From positions 124,001-188,000 of the forward strand of contig NZ_JADNYP010000009.1 in NCBI RefSeq assembly GCF_015680705.1: 64,000 bases of DNA, in the 5' to 3' direction. The notes under the pieces were generated by a model. That model saw nothing but the letters and a program-made list of their open reading frames with translations. It searched no databases and was not told where the DNA came from. This document shows positions 9,133 through 16,066 of the stretch, piece after piece (the stretch's first letter is position 1; every line of letters begins with the position of its first letter). Both the position numbers and the translations under genes were made by a program. The stretch is from Pseudomonas fulva (GTDB lineage Bacteria; Pseudomonadota; Gammaproteobacteria; Pseudomonadales; Pseudomonadaceae).

Positions 9133-10581
9133 ATGGTGTTTCCAGCCACTTCCCGTTTGCTTCCAAGCATGTTCCTGGTCGGCCTGACCTTTGTCTTGAC
9201 CTTGGCAGGCATCCTCGCCAGGCCTATCGAATCGCTGTCCTTGTTCTGGCCTGTCAATGCCGTGCTGGTTGGTGTGCTTCTGCGTTACCCGCGCCAGGCG
9301 ACACCGCGCGGTTTCCTGCTGATCTACCTGGCCATGACGGGTGCCGATCTGGCCTGCGGTAGCGCCTGGCTGCCTGCGGTGTGGTACAACTTCTGCAATC
9401 TCGGGGCGATCTTCAGCGCCTGGCTTGTCCTGGCCAGGGCTGCTCGAGCACATCGCAAGCTGCGCACGCCGCAGGCCGTGCGCGATCTGTGCGTCGCCAG
9501 CGCCGCCGCGGCGGCAATGGCAGCCAGCCTGGCTTGCGTGGCTTCGATCGCATGGTTTGCCGAACCATTGCGGACAACCTGGCTAAGCTGGTTCAGCGAA
9601 CAGTTTTCCACCGCCATCCTGGTTCTGCCAGCGCTGCTCACCGCGCCCTCTCCCGGGGCGCTGCGGCGCGCCACCGACCGGCCTGTCAGACTGGCGCCAT
9701 TGCTCTTGCTGGCCGTCTCGCTGAGCCTGAGCCTGATGGTGGGCGGGCCGGGCGCCATCGCCTTCCCAATCGCCGCGCTGCTCTGGTGCGCCCTGAGTTA
9801 CTCGCCCTTCCTGGTCGCCTTGCTGACCATGTTCGCTGGCAGCACCTTGATCACGGCCGTGGCCCAGGACCTGCTGCGCTTCAGCTCACCGGGTGCCGAG
9901 ATAGGCATAGACGCGCTGATGTCGGCCCGCCTGGGAATCGCCATGCTGGTGCTCGGACCACTGGTGGTCGCTTGTGTCAGCCATGCCAACCGTAACCTGC
10001 TGGAGCGCCTGCAGCGCCAAGCCACGCTCGACGACCTGACCGGGGCGCTCAGCCGCAGCGCATTCCACGAGCGTGCAGGGACGTTGCTGGCAAACCGTCG
10101 ACGTCAGGCCTCAGGTTCACCGGTGACCTTGATGATGCTCGATATCGATCACTTCAAGACGATCAACGACCAGCATGGCCATGCCGCCGGTGACCAGGTG
10201 CTGCGTGATTTCACCAGCACCGTGAAGGACCAGTTGCGTACGGAGGATCTGTTCGCTCGCCTCGGCGGTGAAGAGTTCGCCATTGTCCTGCCCGGCCTGC
10301 CTCCGGAGCAGGCTTGCTTCACCGCCGAGCGCTTGCGCCGCGCGGTACAGGAAATGCCGCTGGTCAACAGCAACCGGACCTTGCGCATCACGGTCAGCAT
10401 CGGCTACTACGGCTGCGAGGCAGGTGCTCCGGCCCCGGACCTGGAGACTTTTCTGGAGCGGGCCGACCACGCGCTGTACCGAGCCAAGGCGCTGGGACGC
10501 AATCGTGTGGAGCGAGCGCAAGGACCGGCTTGCAAGGATGACCAGGACAAGCGCGGCGCCACCGTCCTGCGTAGAGGCTAG
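9133..10581 (+). CDS. MASE1-GGDEF diguanylate cyclase
   Basis: A 482-residue membrane protein. The N-terminal ~290 residues form a MASE1-type sensor of about eight membrane helices (SLFWPVNAVLVGVLLRYPRQ and the LPAVWYNFCNLGAIFSAW region are typical). The C-terminal ~170 residues are a GGDEF domain with an active GGEEF signature and the RTED inhibitory site five residues earlier, so it should make c-di-GMP from two GTP with product feedback. There is no EAL domain. The start is not firmly set: ATG 9133 has a poor ribosome site, and TTG 9118 is an alternative. No operon partner is evident. Confidence 0.87.
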   Translation: MVFPATSRLLPSMFLVGLTFVLTLAGILARPIESLSLFWPVNAVLVGVLLRYPRQATPRGFLLIYLAMTGADLACGSAWLPAVWYNFCNLGAIFSAWLVLARAARAHRKLRTPQAVRDLCVASAAAAAMAASLACVASIAWFAEPLRTTWLSWFSEQFSTAILVLPALLTAPSPGALRRATDRPVRLAPLLLLAVSLSLSLMVGGPGAIAFPIAALLWCALSYSPFLVALLTMFAGSTLITAVAQDLLRFSSPGAEIGIDALMSARLGIAMLVLGPLVVACVSHANRNLLERLQRQATLDDLTGALSRSAFHERAGTLLANRRRQASGSPVTLMMLDIDHFKTINDQHGHAAGDQVLRDFTSTVKDQLRTEDLFARLGGEEFAIVLPGLPPEQACFTAERLRRAVQEMPLVNSNRTLRITVSIGYYGCEAGAPAPDLETFLERADHALYRAKALGRNRVERAQGPACKDDQDKRGATVLRRG

Positions 10582-10791
10582 GCTGAACGGCCAACCCCCG
10601 TCCTGATCGGCGGGCCAGGGGACTGATCAAAATCTGGCCAAATTAACAGAGCCCGCCATCGGCGCTGTCTCCAGCGCTTTATCCACAGACCTACCCACGA
10701 TTTTTGTGGACAGTTTCCTCCGTGCGCTCGCGACTTGTCGTACATGCCTTGAAGACGCAGCCCTTCTCGCCTCAGCACGGCCATGCGTGGC
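10582..10791. other. Intergenic region with two inverted DnaA-box-like sequences
   Basis: No gene was recognised. TTATCCACA at 10679-10687 is an exact DnaA-box consensus. About 10 bases further on, TTTTGTGGACAG (10702-10713) contains a degenerate box in the opposite orientation. Whether DnaA binds here is unknown; the arrangement could equally be part of a dispersed Pseudomonas intergenic repeat. Confidence 0.4.
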
Positions 10792-10875
10792 TCAACCTGG
10801 CGGTATGGTCCCCAGCAGACCAATGACGAGTGTCAGGATCAGGAAACCTCCGAGAAACAAAGCAAGCTTGCCCAT
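10792..10875 (-). CDS. Putative 27-residue transmembrane peptide
   Basis: A 27-codon reading frame encodes a peptide that starts MGKLALFLGG, continues as an unbroken hydrophobic stretch (FLILTLVIGLLG) and ends TIPPG, which is the layout of a single-pass small membrane protein. AGAGG lies 5 bases before the ATG. The hydrophobic stretch is about the right length to cross the membrane. It lies downstream of, and on the same strand as, two other small genes. It overlaps a 64-codon frame (10772-10966) with a good ribosome site but no protein-like character, so at most one of the two is likely to be the real product. I do not recognise a family. Confidence 0.45.
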   Translation of the reverse strand: MGKLALFLGGFLILTLVIGLLGTIPPG

Positions 10876-10981
10876 TCGAACCTCTGCGATCTGTTGCCAT
10901 GGCCAACCAGGCCCAGGCCTGGCGATTCATGGCCGCACCGCTCGGACAGAGCGGCGGGCCAGGCATAGTGTCGCTCCTGGA

Positions 10982-10996
10982 CTGATACGGTTACAG
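10982..10996 (-). promoter_or_regulatory. Imperfect palindrome upstream of the small ORFs
   Basis: Read on the minus strand, CTGTAACCGTATCAG pairs at five of seven positions around its centre and is followed 4 bases later by AGGAG. It could be an operator of GntR/MocR type overlapping a leader. This is only a pattern match. Confidence 0.25.
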
Positions 10997-11122
10997 ATGC
11001 AGGTAGCTGGAAAAAAAGCAGATCAGTTCGATTCGGGATCATGCTGGCCTTGTTCACGCTCAGGGAACGAACGTGCTCATCGCACCACGGCGCGGGCGCG
11101 CAGGTCCGCATGATCTGGCAGA

Positions 11123-11293
11123 TCAGTGGTGTCCAGGCGCCCCTGGCTTGTCACCTTCGCTGCGCCCGGTCTGCTGGGCGGTGGTCTTGCCGTCGTCCGA
11201 GCGCGATGTATCGGTATGCGCGGCGTCGTTGTCCCGCTCCACCTCGCCAGGCTGGCGTCGCTGTGGTGCGGTACTACCCGTGTTCTTGTCCAT
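11123..11293 (-). CDS. Small hydrophilic protein, 56 residues, unknown function
   Basis: The frame encodes 56 residues beginning MDKNTGSTAPQRRQPG and ending GDKPGAPGHH. Composition is dominated by Asp, Thr, Gly, Gln, Arg and Ser, with no hydrophobic core, so the product is predicted to be disordered and cytosolic. AGAGGG sits about 9 bases before the ATG. The gene starts 6 bases after the stop codon of the 111-residue gene upstream, so the two are almost certainly co-transcribed. I do not recognise a named family. Confidence 0.6.
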   Translation of the reverse strand: MDKNTGSTAPQRRQPGEVERDNDAAHTDTSRSDDGKTTAQQTGRSEGDKPGAPGHH

Positions 11294-11299
11294 GGCTAT

Positions 11300-11635
11300 T
11301 TACCCTCTGCTTGATATACAGGCTTCGAGAGCAGCGGGCGCACTGTGGTTCAACTGCACCGGTAGGCAGGCCCGCTCCATGGCGATTCGACGCGCCCGGC
11401 CCACACCCCAGGCCAGCGCCCTGGTCATGGACTCGCCCGGACGGGTATCGTAGGCCTCCTCATGAAGCGCCATGCCAGAAGCCGCATACACGCCGATGAA
11501 CATCTGCGTCGCGCCGGTACGCGATAGCCGCACCTGGACATCGATACTGGTGCCGTCGTCCAAGGTTTCCGGGTGGGTTCGATGATGCAGGGTCGGATCC
11601 GCCCACGACCAGAAAAGATCTCCGCGTATTCTCAT
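11300..11635 (-). CDS. Conserved hypothetical protein, 111 residues
   Basis: The product is soluble, 111 residues long, beginning MRIRGDLFWSWADPTLHHRT. It has a mixed alpha/beta appearance: a predicted strand with VQVRLSRTGATQMFIGVYA, then a GESMTRALAWGVGRARRIA helix. No catalytic motif or membrane segment is evident. AGGAG is placed 7 bases before the ATG. It heads a small leftward operon with the 56-residue gene. I remember similar Pseudomonas proteins of unknown function, but no role can be assigned from sequence. Confidence 0.7.
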   Translation of the reverse strand: MRIRGDLFWSWADPTLHHRTHPETLDDGTSIDVQVRLSRTGATQMFIGVYAASGMALHEEAYDTRPGESMTRALAWGVGRARRIAMERACLPVQLNHSAPAALEACISSRG

Positions 11636-11808
11636 GCCTGCGCTCCTGCGACTTTGGTCTTATTGATCTTTCGTCAGAGACACTAGCGCAAGCGAGTCGT
11701 TATTCAACTTGCCGTCACGGTTTTGTGAAGTGAATCGGATAATCGGCAAGACGTTGGCGACAGGATGAGGCCTGGCGGAAATTTCAGTTGCCGCCAGGCA
11801 GCAACCGT

Positions 11809-13197
11809 TCAGGCGGGGTCTTTGCCGTCTGGAAGGAACCAGTTCAGCAACAGCGCACACAGCCCCCCGGTGGCCACGCCCGATTCCAGCACATTGCGCA
11901 ATGCCGATGGCATGTGCGCGAGGAACTCCGGAACCTGCGCCACGCCCAGGCCGAGCGCCAGGGAGACAGCGATGATCAGCAATGCGCGGCGATCCAGGCG
12001 GACGCTGGCCAGAATGTTGATGCCGGAGGCGGCCACGGCGCCGAACATGACCATGGCGGCACCACCGAGCACCGGCTCTGGCACGGCCTGGATGATACCG
12101 GCCACACTGGGGAACAACCCCAGCAGCACCAGCATGACGGCGATCCAGATCCCGACATGGCGACTGGCGATGCCGGTCAGTTGGATGACACCGTTGTTCT
12201 GCGCGAAGATCGAACTGGGGAAGGTATTGAAAAGACCCGCAAGCAACGAGTTGGCACCATTGACCAACACGCCCCCCTTGATTCGCTGCATCCATATCGG
12301 GCCTTCCACGGGCTGGCGCGATACCTTGCTGGTAGCGGTCACGTCGCCGATGGCCTCCAGCGAGGTCACCAGATAGATCACCAGCATCGGAATGAACAAA
12401 GTCCAGGAAAAGCCAATGCCGAAGTGCAGCGGTGTCGGCACCTGGAACCAGGCGGCCTGGTGCATGCCAGTGAAATCCAGACGTCCCAGGTAGCCGGCCA
12501 AGGCATAACCGGCGGCCAGGGCGATCACGATGGCGCAGCTGCGCATCCACACCAGCGGCATTCGATTGAGCACGATGATGATTGCCAGCACCACACCGGA
12601 CAGCAGCAGGTTTTCGCCGTTGGCGAAGGTGCCGTTACCCATCGCCGCGAAGCCCCCGCCCATGCTGATCAGACCGACCTTGATCAGCGTAAGCCCGATC
12701 ATCAGCACCACGATGCCAGTCACCAACGGCGTGATCAGGCGCTTGATGAACGGCAGGATGCGTGAGACGCCCATTTCGATGAACGAGCCGGCGATCACCA
12801 CGCCGAAGATGGCAGCCATCACGCCTTCGACCGGGGTGCCCTGTTGCACCATCAGCGCGCCACCGGCTATCAGCGGCCCGACGAAGTTGAAGCTGGTACC
12901 CTGGACGATCAGCAGACCCGCGCCGAACGGCCCGAAGCGCCGGCACTGCACGAATGTGGCGATACCTGAGATCACCAGTGACATCGAGACGATCAGGTTG
13001 GTGTCGTGCGCCGAAACGCCGAGAGCCTGGCAGATCAGCAATCCAGGCGTGACGATGGGTACGATGATCGCCAGCAGATGTTGCAATGCCGCCAACAGAC
13101 CAATCAGCAATCGCGGCTTGTCTTCAAGGCCCAGTACCAATTCGTTGTTGCCATGGGTGGACGCGGCGGCGCTCGGCCCGTGCTCGATGGAACTCAT
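11809..13197 (-). CDS. NCS2-family nucleobase (xanthine/uracil) permease
   Basis: A 462-residue membrane transporter of the nucleobase-cation symporter-2 family, with about 12-14 helices. Signatures seen are the N-terminal LLAALQHLLAIIVPIVTPGLL segment with the QH motif of helix 1, the VQGTSFNFVGP region, and FPSSIFAQNNGVIQLTG (the NxGxxxxT signature with conserved Gln/Asn). It imports a purine or pyrimidine base by proton symport; the exact base is uncertain. The ATG at 13197 begins the homologous sequence (MSSIEHG). The ribosome site is weak. An 8-bp hairpin (CCTGGCGG/CCGCCAGG) lies about 20-45 bases past the stop, without a T run. Confidence 0.87.
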   Translation of the reverse strand: MSSIEHGPSAAASTHGNNELVLGLEDKPRLLIGLLAALQHLLAIIVPIVTPGLLICQALGVSAHDTNLIVSMSLVISGIATFVQCRRFGPFGAGLLIVQGTSFNFVGPLIAGGALMVQQGTPVEGVMAAIFGVVIAGSFIEMGVSRILPFIKRLITPLVTGIVVLMIGLTLIKVGLISMGGGFAAMGNGTFANGENLLLSGVVLAIIIVLNRMPLVWMRSCAIVIALAAGYALAGYLGRLDFTGMHQAAWFQVPTPLHFGIGFSWTLFIPMLVIYLVTSLEAIGDVTATSKVSRQPVEGPIWMQRIKGGVLVNGANSLLAGLFNTFPSSIFAQNNGVIQLTGIASRHVGIWIAVMLVLLGLFPSVAGIIQAVPEPVLGGAAMVMFGAVAASGINILASVRLDRRALLIIAVSLALGLGVAQVPEFLAHMPSALRNVLESGVATGGLCALLLNWFLPDGKDPA

Positions 13198-13310
13198 GCA
13201 AGGTTCTGCCAGAGGAAAAAGGGGAGCGCATTCTACGAGCCGCGACGGGATTGGCAAAGAGGCGTCGGGCAGAGTTTGACGGTGATGCCCTCCATTCAGG
13301 ACACGCACAG

Positions 13311-13333
13311 CAAAAAGCCCGCCGAAGCGGGCC
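13311..13333 (-). terminator. Rho-independent terminator of the Bax inhibitor-1 family gene
   Basis: On the minus strand the stem GCCCGC/GCGGGC (13317-13332) with a TTCG tetraloop is followed by TTTTTG, 21 bases past the stop codon. Confidence 0.85.
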
Positions 13334-13353
13334 TTGCCTTGAAAAACGCTGGA

Positions 13354-14025
13354 TCAGTCGTCGCGGCCCATGATGCCGAACAGTTGCAACAGGCTGACGA
13401 ACAGGTTGTAGATGGACACGTAAAGGCTGATGGTGGCCATGATGTAGTTGCGCTCGCCACCGTGGATGATGGCGCTGGTCTGGAACAGGATGCAGACCGA
13501 AGAGAACAGCACGAAGCCAGCGCTGATGGCCAGTTGCAGACCGCTGATCTGGAAGAAGAAGCTGGCGATCACCGCGCCGAGCAGAACGAAGAAGCCGGCG
13601 GTAATGAAGCCGCTGAGGAAGCTCATGTCCCTGCGGGTGATCAGTACGTAGGCCGACAGCCCACCGAAGACCAGCGCGGTCATGGCGAAGGCCGAGCTGA
13701 CGACTTCCGCGCCACCGCTCATGCCAAGGTAGCGGTTGAGGATCGGACCGAGGATGAAGCCCATGAAGCCGGTCAGCGCGAAGGTCGAGACCAGGCCCCA
13801 GGCCGAATCGCGCAGCTTGGCGGTGAGGAAGAACAAGCCATAGAAGCCGATCAGCACGACGAAGACGTTCGGGTAGCCGACCCGCATCTGCTGAGCGACG
13901 AAGGCCATGACGCCGCTGAAGGCCAGGGTCAGCGCCAGCAGGCTGTACGTATTGCGCAGGACGCGGCTGACCTCCTGCTGTTCGACCTGCTGGCCGTGGT
14001 TGACGGCATAATCCTGTTCGCGCAT
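13354..14025 (-). CDS. Bax inhibitor-1/YccA family membrane protein
   Basis: A 223-residue protein with about seven membrane helices, of the Bax inhibitor-1 (TMBIM) family that includes E. coli YccA and YbhL. The N-terminal EVSRVLRNTYSLLALTLAFSGVMAF and the C-terminal ...SLYVSIYNLFVSLLQLFGIMGRDD are characteristic. YccA interacts with FtsH; others in the family conduct Ca2+ in a pH-sensitive way, but which applies here is unknown. AGGAG is placed 7 bases before ATG 14025, and upstream in-frame codons are not homologous. It is divergent from the tRNA-Ser gene and has its own terminator. Confidence 0.88.
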   Translation of the reverse strand: MREQDYAVNHGQQVEQQEVSRVLRNTYSLLALTLAFSGVMAFVAQQMRVGYPNVFVVLIGFYGLFFLTAKLRDSAWGLVSTFALTGFMGFILGPILNRYLGMSGGAEVVSSAFAMTALVFGGLSAYVLITRRDMSFLSGFITAGFFVLLGAVIASFFFQISGLQLAISAGFVLFSSVCILFQTSAIIHGGERNYIMATISLYVSIYNLFVSLLQLFGIMGRDD

Positions 14026-14114
14026 GGGGACGCTCCTGTGGTATGTGGTCCAGGTTTGAAACGTTTGGATGCAGGAAGCATAACAGAGCCTCTGCAATCA
14101 GCGACATAGAGAGT

Positions 14115-14142
14115 TTGACAGCTTGTTTCATTGAGGTATGAT
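14115..14142 (+). promoter_or_regulatory. Sigma-70 promoter of tRNA-Ser
   Basis: A consensus -35 TTGACA (14115-14120) and -10 TATGAT (14137-14142) are 16 bases apart, and the mature tRNA begins 17 bases past the -10. This is one of the strongest promoter matches in the window. Confidence 0.85.
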
Positions 14143-14158
14143 TGCCGCCGCTGTATCC

Positions 14159-14246
14159 GGAAGCGTGGCCGAGTGGTTTAAGGCAACGGTCTTGAAAACC
14201 GTCGATGGGCGACTATCCTAGAGTTCGAATCTCTACGCTTCCGCCA
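14159..14246 (+). tRNA. tRNA-Ser (anticodon UGA)
   Basis: An 88-base type II tRNA. The acceptor stem GGAAGCG pairs with CGCTTCC, followed by G73 and an encoded CCA. The D-loop contains GGTTTAAGG, the anticodon stem-loop is ACGGT-CTTGAAA-ACCGT with TGA at 14193-14195, a long variable arm follows as expected for serine tRNA, and the T-loop is GTTCGAATC. It reads UCN codons, chiefly UCA. A strong promoter lies upstream and a terminator immediately downstream. Confidence 0.97.
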
Positions 14247-14251
14247 TACTC

Positions 14252-14278
14252 AAGGCCCTGAGAAATCAGGGCCTTTTT
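14252..14278 (+). terminator. Rho-independent terminator of tRNA-Ser
   Basis: A perfect 10-bp stem, AAGGCCCTGA (14252-14261) with TCAGGGCCTT (14266-14275), closes a GAAA tetraloop and runs into a T5 tract. It begins 6 bases after the tRNA CCA end. Confidence 0.93.
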
Positions 14279-14852
14279 CGTTTCTGGAGCCTTCTGGCAG
14301 GCGGCTTTCAGCGGCCTGAAAAGGCACCACTTCCAAAAGCTTTTCGGAACACTTCCGAAACTCACGCCCGAAACACGCTTCGGATGACCGGACAGCGCCT
14401 TCAGGCGCATCAGACCCTCATGCCGAGGTTGCATACCTGTCGCGCCCCACTCCGGCATTCTGCCGCTCCCCTCTTCCTAAAATGTATCCCTGGGCTTGGC
14501 TGATCGGCTTCAGGCCATACTGTGCCCAGCCCAGGTCCCGGCCGCTGCGTACTGCTCGGGCAAGATGCGAAGCCTTTCGGCCGGTTCGGCGGTTGTGTTC
14601 TCGCATGCCACGTATCGATGGGCTCGACCGATAGCTGCGATCAGCATGATCACTCTGCGCTATACCACGCAGGGACGTCCGCGCCTGGGAGCATGAGGCA
14701 CGCGCCTCGTGAAAAGTGTCCTCGGACAGACAGGCGGACGACGAAACGACCAGTTGTCGCGGCTGATCTCCCGATCCGGAAAAAAACTGAATCCTCCCGG
14801 AAACGCCCCAGTCAAGAAGCATGAACGCAGTAAATCTGACGAGGTAACAGCA
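14279..14852. other. Gene-poor stretch downstream of tRNA-Ser
   Basis: About 570 bases without a supportable gene. Long frames exist on both strands but have no protein-like composition; the one at 14213-14458 on the minus strand runs antisense through the tRNA terminator. I saw no integrase remnant and no repeat of the tRNA 3' end that would mark an attachment site. Confidence 0.5.
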
Positions 14853-15005
14853 ATGACTATCGAAGCAGAGACACTCGTGCAATTGACCGAGGCGCTTCAG
14901 GAGCGCGGCCTGACCTTGGTTTCCGACATCATCTTCACCCGAGCGCCTTACCGGCACGATCACCGCTGGATCTGCAGCGTGGAATACCCTGCCTCCCATC
15001 GTTGA
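14853..15005 (+). CDS. Small hypothetical protein, 50 residues
   Basis: The frame encodes 50 residues starting MTIEAETLVQLTEALQERG and ending EYPASHR. The first half looks like an amphipathic helix, the middle like a strand (LTLVSDIIFTR), and the end is rich in His, Arg and Trp. The ribosome site GAGGTAACAGCA precedes the ATG at a normal distance. The reading frame is otherwise isolated, between tRNA-Ser and the convergent exporter gene. No family is recognised, but composition and ribosome site look genuine. Confidence 0.5.
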   Translation: MTIEAETLVQLTEALQERGLTLVSDIIFTRAPYRHDHRWICSVEYPASHR

Positions 15006-15082
15006 TCGCTGCTTGCCCGACCGATGCACCTGGCGCCGCGCCGCCAGGGTGCAGCACCGGTCGCCGCATCAGGCAGGCGGTT

Positions 15083-15946
15083 TCAACGAGCGAATCGCCT
15101 GGCGCCTGCCACGCAAGCCACTGCCGCAAGACTGACCAGCAGCATCGTCAGACTGACCTGCTCGCCAAGCAGCCACGCCGCCAGTCCCAGCCCCATGAAG
15201 GGTTGCAACAGCTGCAACTGCCCGACCGCGGCGATGCCGCCTTGGGCCAGGCCGCGATACCAGAACACGAACCCGACCAGCATGCTGAAAATCGCCACAT
15301 AGCCCAAGCCCAGCCAGGCGGGTGCGCCAATCGTGCCGAACGAAGCGGGTGCGCTGAGCAAGGCCATCGTCAGCATCAAGGGCAGCGCCAGTACCAGTGC
15401 CCAGCTGATCACCTGCCAGCCGCCCAGGCTGCGCGACAGACGCGCGCCCTCGGCATAGCCCAGGCCGCAGACGATGACGGCCAAGGCCATCAGCAGATCC
15501 CCTGCCAGGGACACTTGCACAGCGCCGCGCATCGCGTAGCCCGCCACAAGCATGCCGCCCAGCGCGGAAAACAGCCAGAACCCAGCCCGCGGCCGCTCGC
15601 CACCGCGCAACACACCGAAGATCGCCGTGCATAACGGCAGCAAGCCAACGAAGATGATCGAGTGGGCCGAAGTGACGTATTGCAACGCCAGGGCAGTCAG
15701 CAAGGGAAAGCCGATCACCACGCCCAACGCCACCAACCCCAGGGAAGGCAGCTCGGCGAGCCTTGGCCGGGACTGGCGCAGCATCAGCAGCATGCAAAGG
15801 CCCAGCATGGCGGCAATGCTGGCTCGGGCACTGGTGAGAAACACTGGCGTGAAGTCGGTGACCGCTATACGGGTGGCCGGTAGCGAACCGGCGAAGATGA
15901 CGACGCCAGCCAGCCCGTTGAGCCAGCCGTTCGTGCTCGTTTGCAT
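15083..15946 (-). CDS. EamA/DMT-family transporter
   Basis: A 287-residue membrane protein with ten predicted helices in two EamA repeats, of the drug/metabolite transporter superfamily. Repeat 1 includes FAGSLPATRIAV and the AHSIIFVGLLPLCTAIFGVL helix pair; repeat 2 ends QLLQPFMGLGLAAWLLGEQ. It is probably an exporter of an amino acid or related metabolite. AGGAG 6 bases before ATG 15946 fixes the start. It is transcribed divergently from the MocR regulator gene, with 120 bases between them, an arrangement that usually means the regulator controls the exporter. Confidence 0.88.
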   Translation of the reverse strand: MQTSTNGWLNGLAGVVIFAGSLPATRIAVTDFTPVFLTSARASIAAMLGLCMLLMLRQSRPRLAELPSLGLVALGVVIGFPLLTALALQYVTSAHSIIFVGLLPLCTAIFGVLRGGERPRAGFWLFSALGGMLVAGYAMRGAVQVSLAGDLLMALAVIVCGLGYAEGARLSRSLGGWQVISWALVLALPLMLTMALLSAPASFGTIGAPAWLGLGYVAIFSMLVGFVFWYRGLAQGGIAAVGQLQLLQPFMGLGLAAWLLGEQVSLTMLLVSLAAVACVAGARRFAR

Positions 15947-16028
15947 GCCCTGCTCCTTTTCTGGTCGAGCTCCAGTAAAGCATCCGCGGCGTTTTCCGGT
16001 CAGATACAATCCAGCACAATTTCTCGAA

Positions 16029-16056
16029 ACTGTTATGCTTGGAAAACCCTAACAGT
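16029..16056. promoter_or_regulatory. Candidate MocR operator
   Basis: The inverted repeat ACTGTTA (16029-16035) and TAACAGT (16050-16056) has perfect 7-bp arms 21 bases apart centre to centre, two DNA turns, in the divergent EamA/MocR intergenic region. It lies 11 bases before the regulator's start codon. The spacing suits a dimeric GntR-type protein. Confidence 0.5.
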
Positions 16057-16066
16057 GAGTGGTGCG

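Noticed and set aside
10772-10966. A 64-codon minus-strand frame with AGGAG before the ATG
   Set aside because: The ribosome site is good, but the translation is rich in Pro, Arg, Trp and Cys with no fold-like pattern, and it overlaps the more convincing 27-codon membrane peptide in another frame. It could be a leader peptide.
14213-14458. An 81-codon minus-strand frame running through the tRNA-Ser terminator
   Set aside because: It reads antisense through the tRNA 3' end; such frames are common artefacts beside tRNA genes, and no ribosome site is seen.
14279-14852. Possible genomic-island insertion site at tRNA-Ser
   Set aside because: No integrase, no repeat of the tRNA 3' end and no change of composition beyond the gene-poor stretch were seen.
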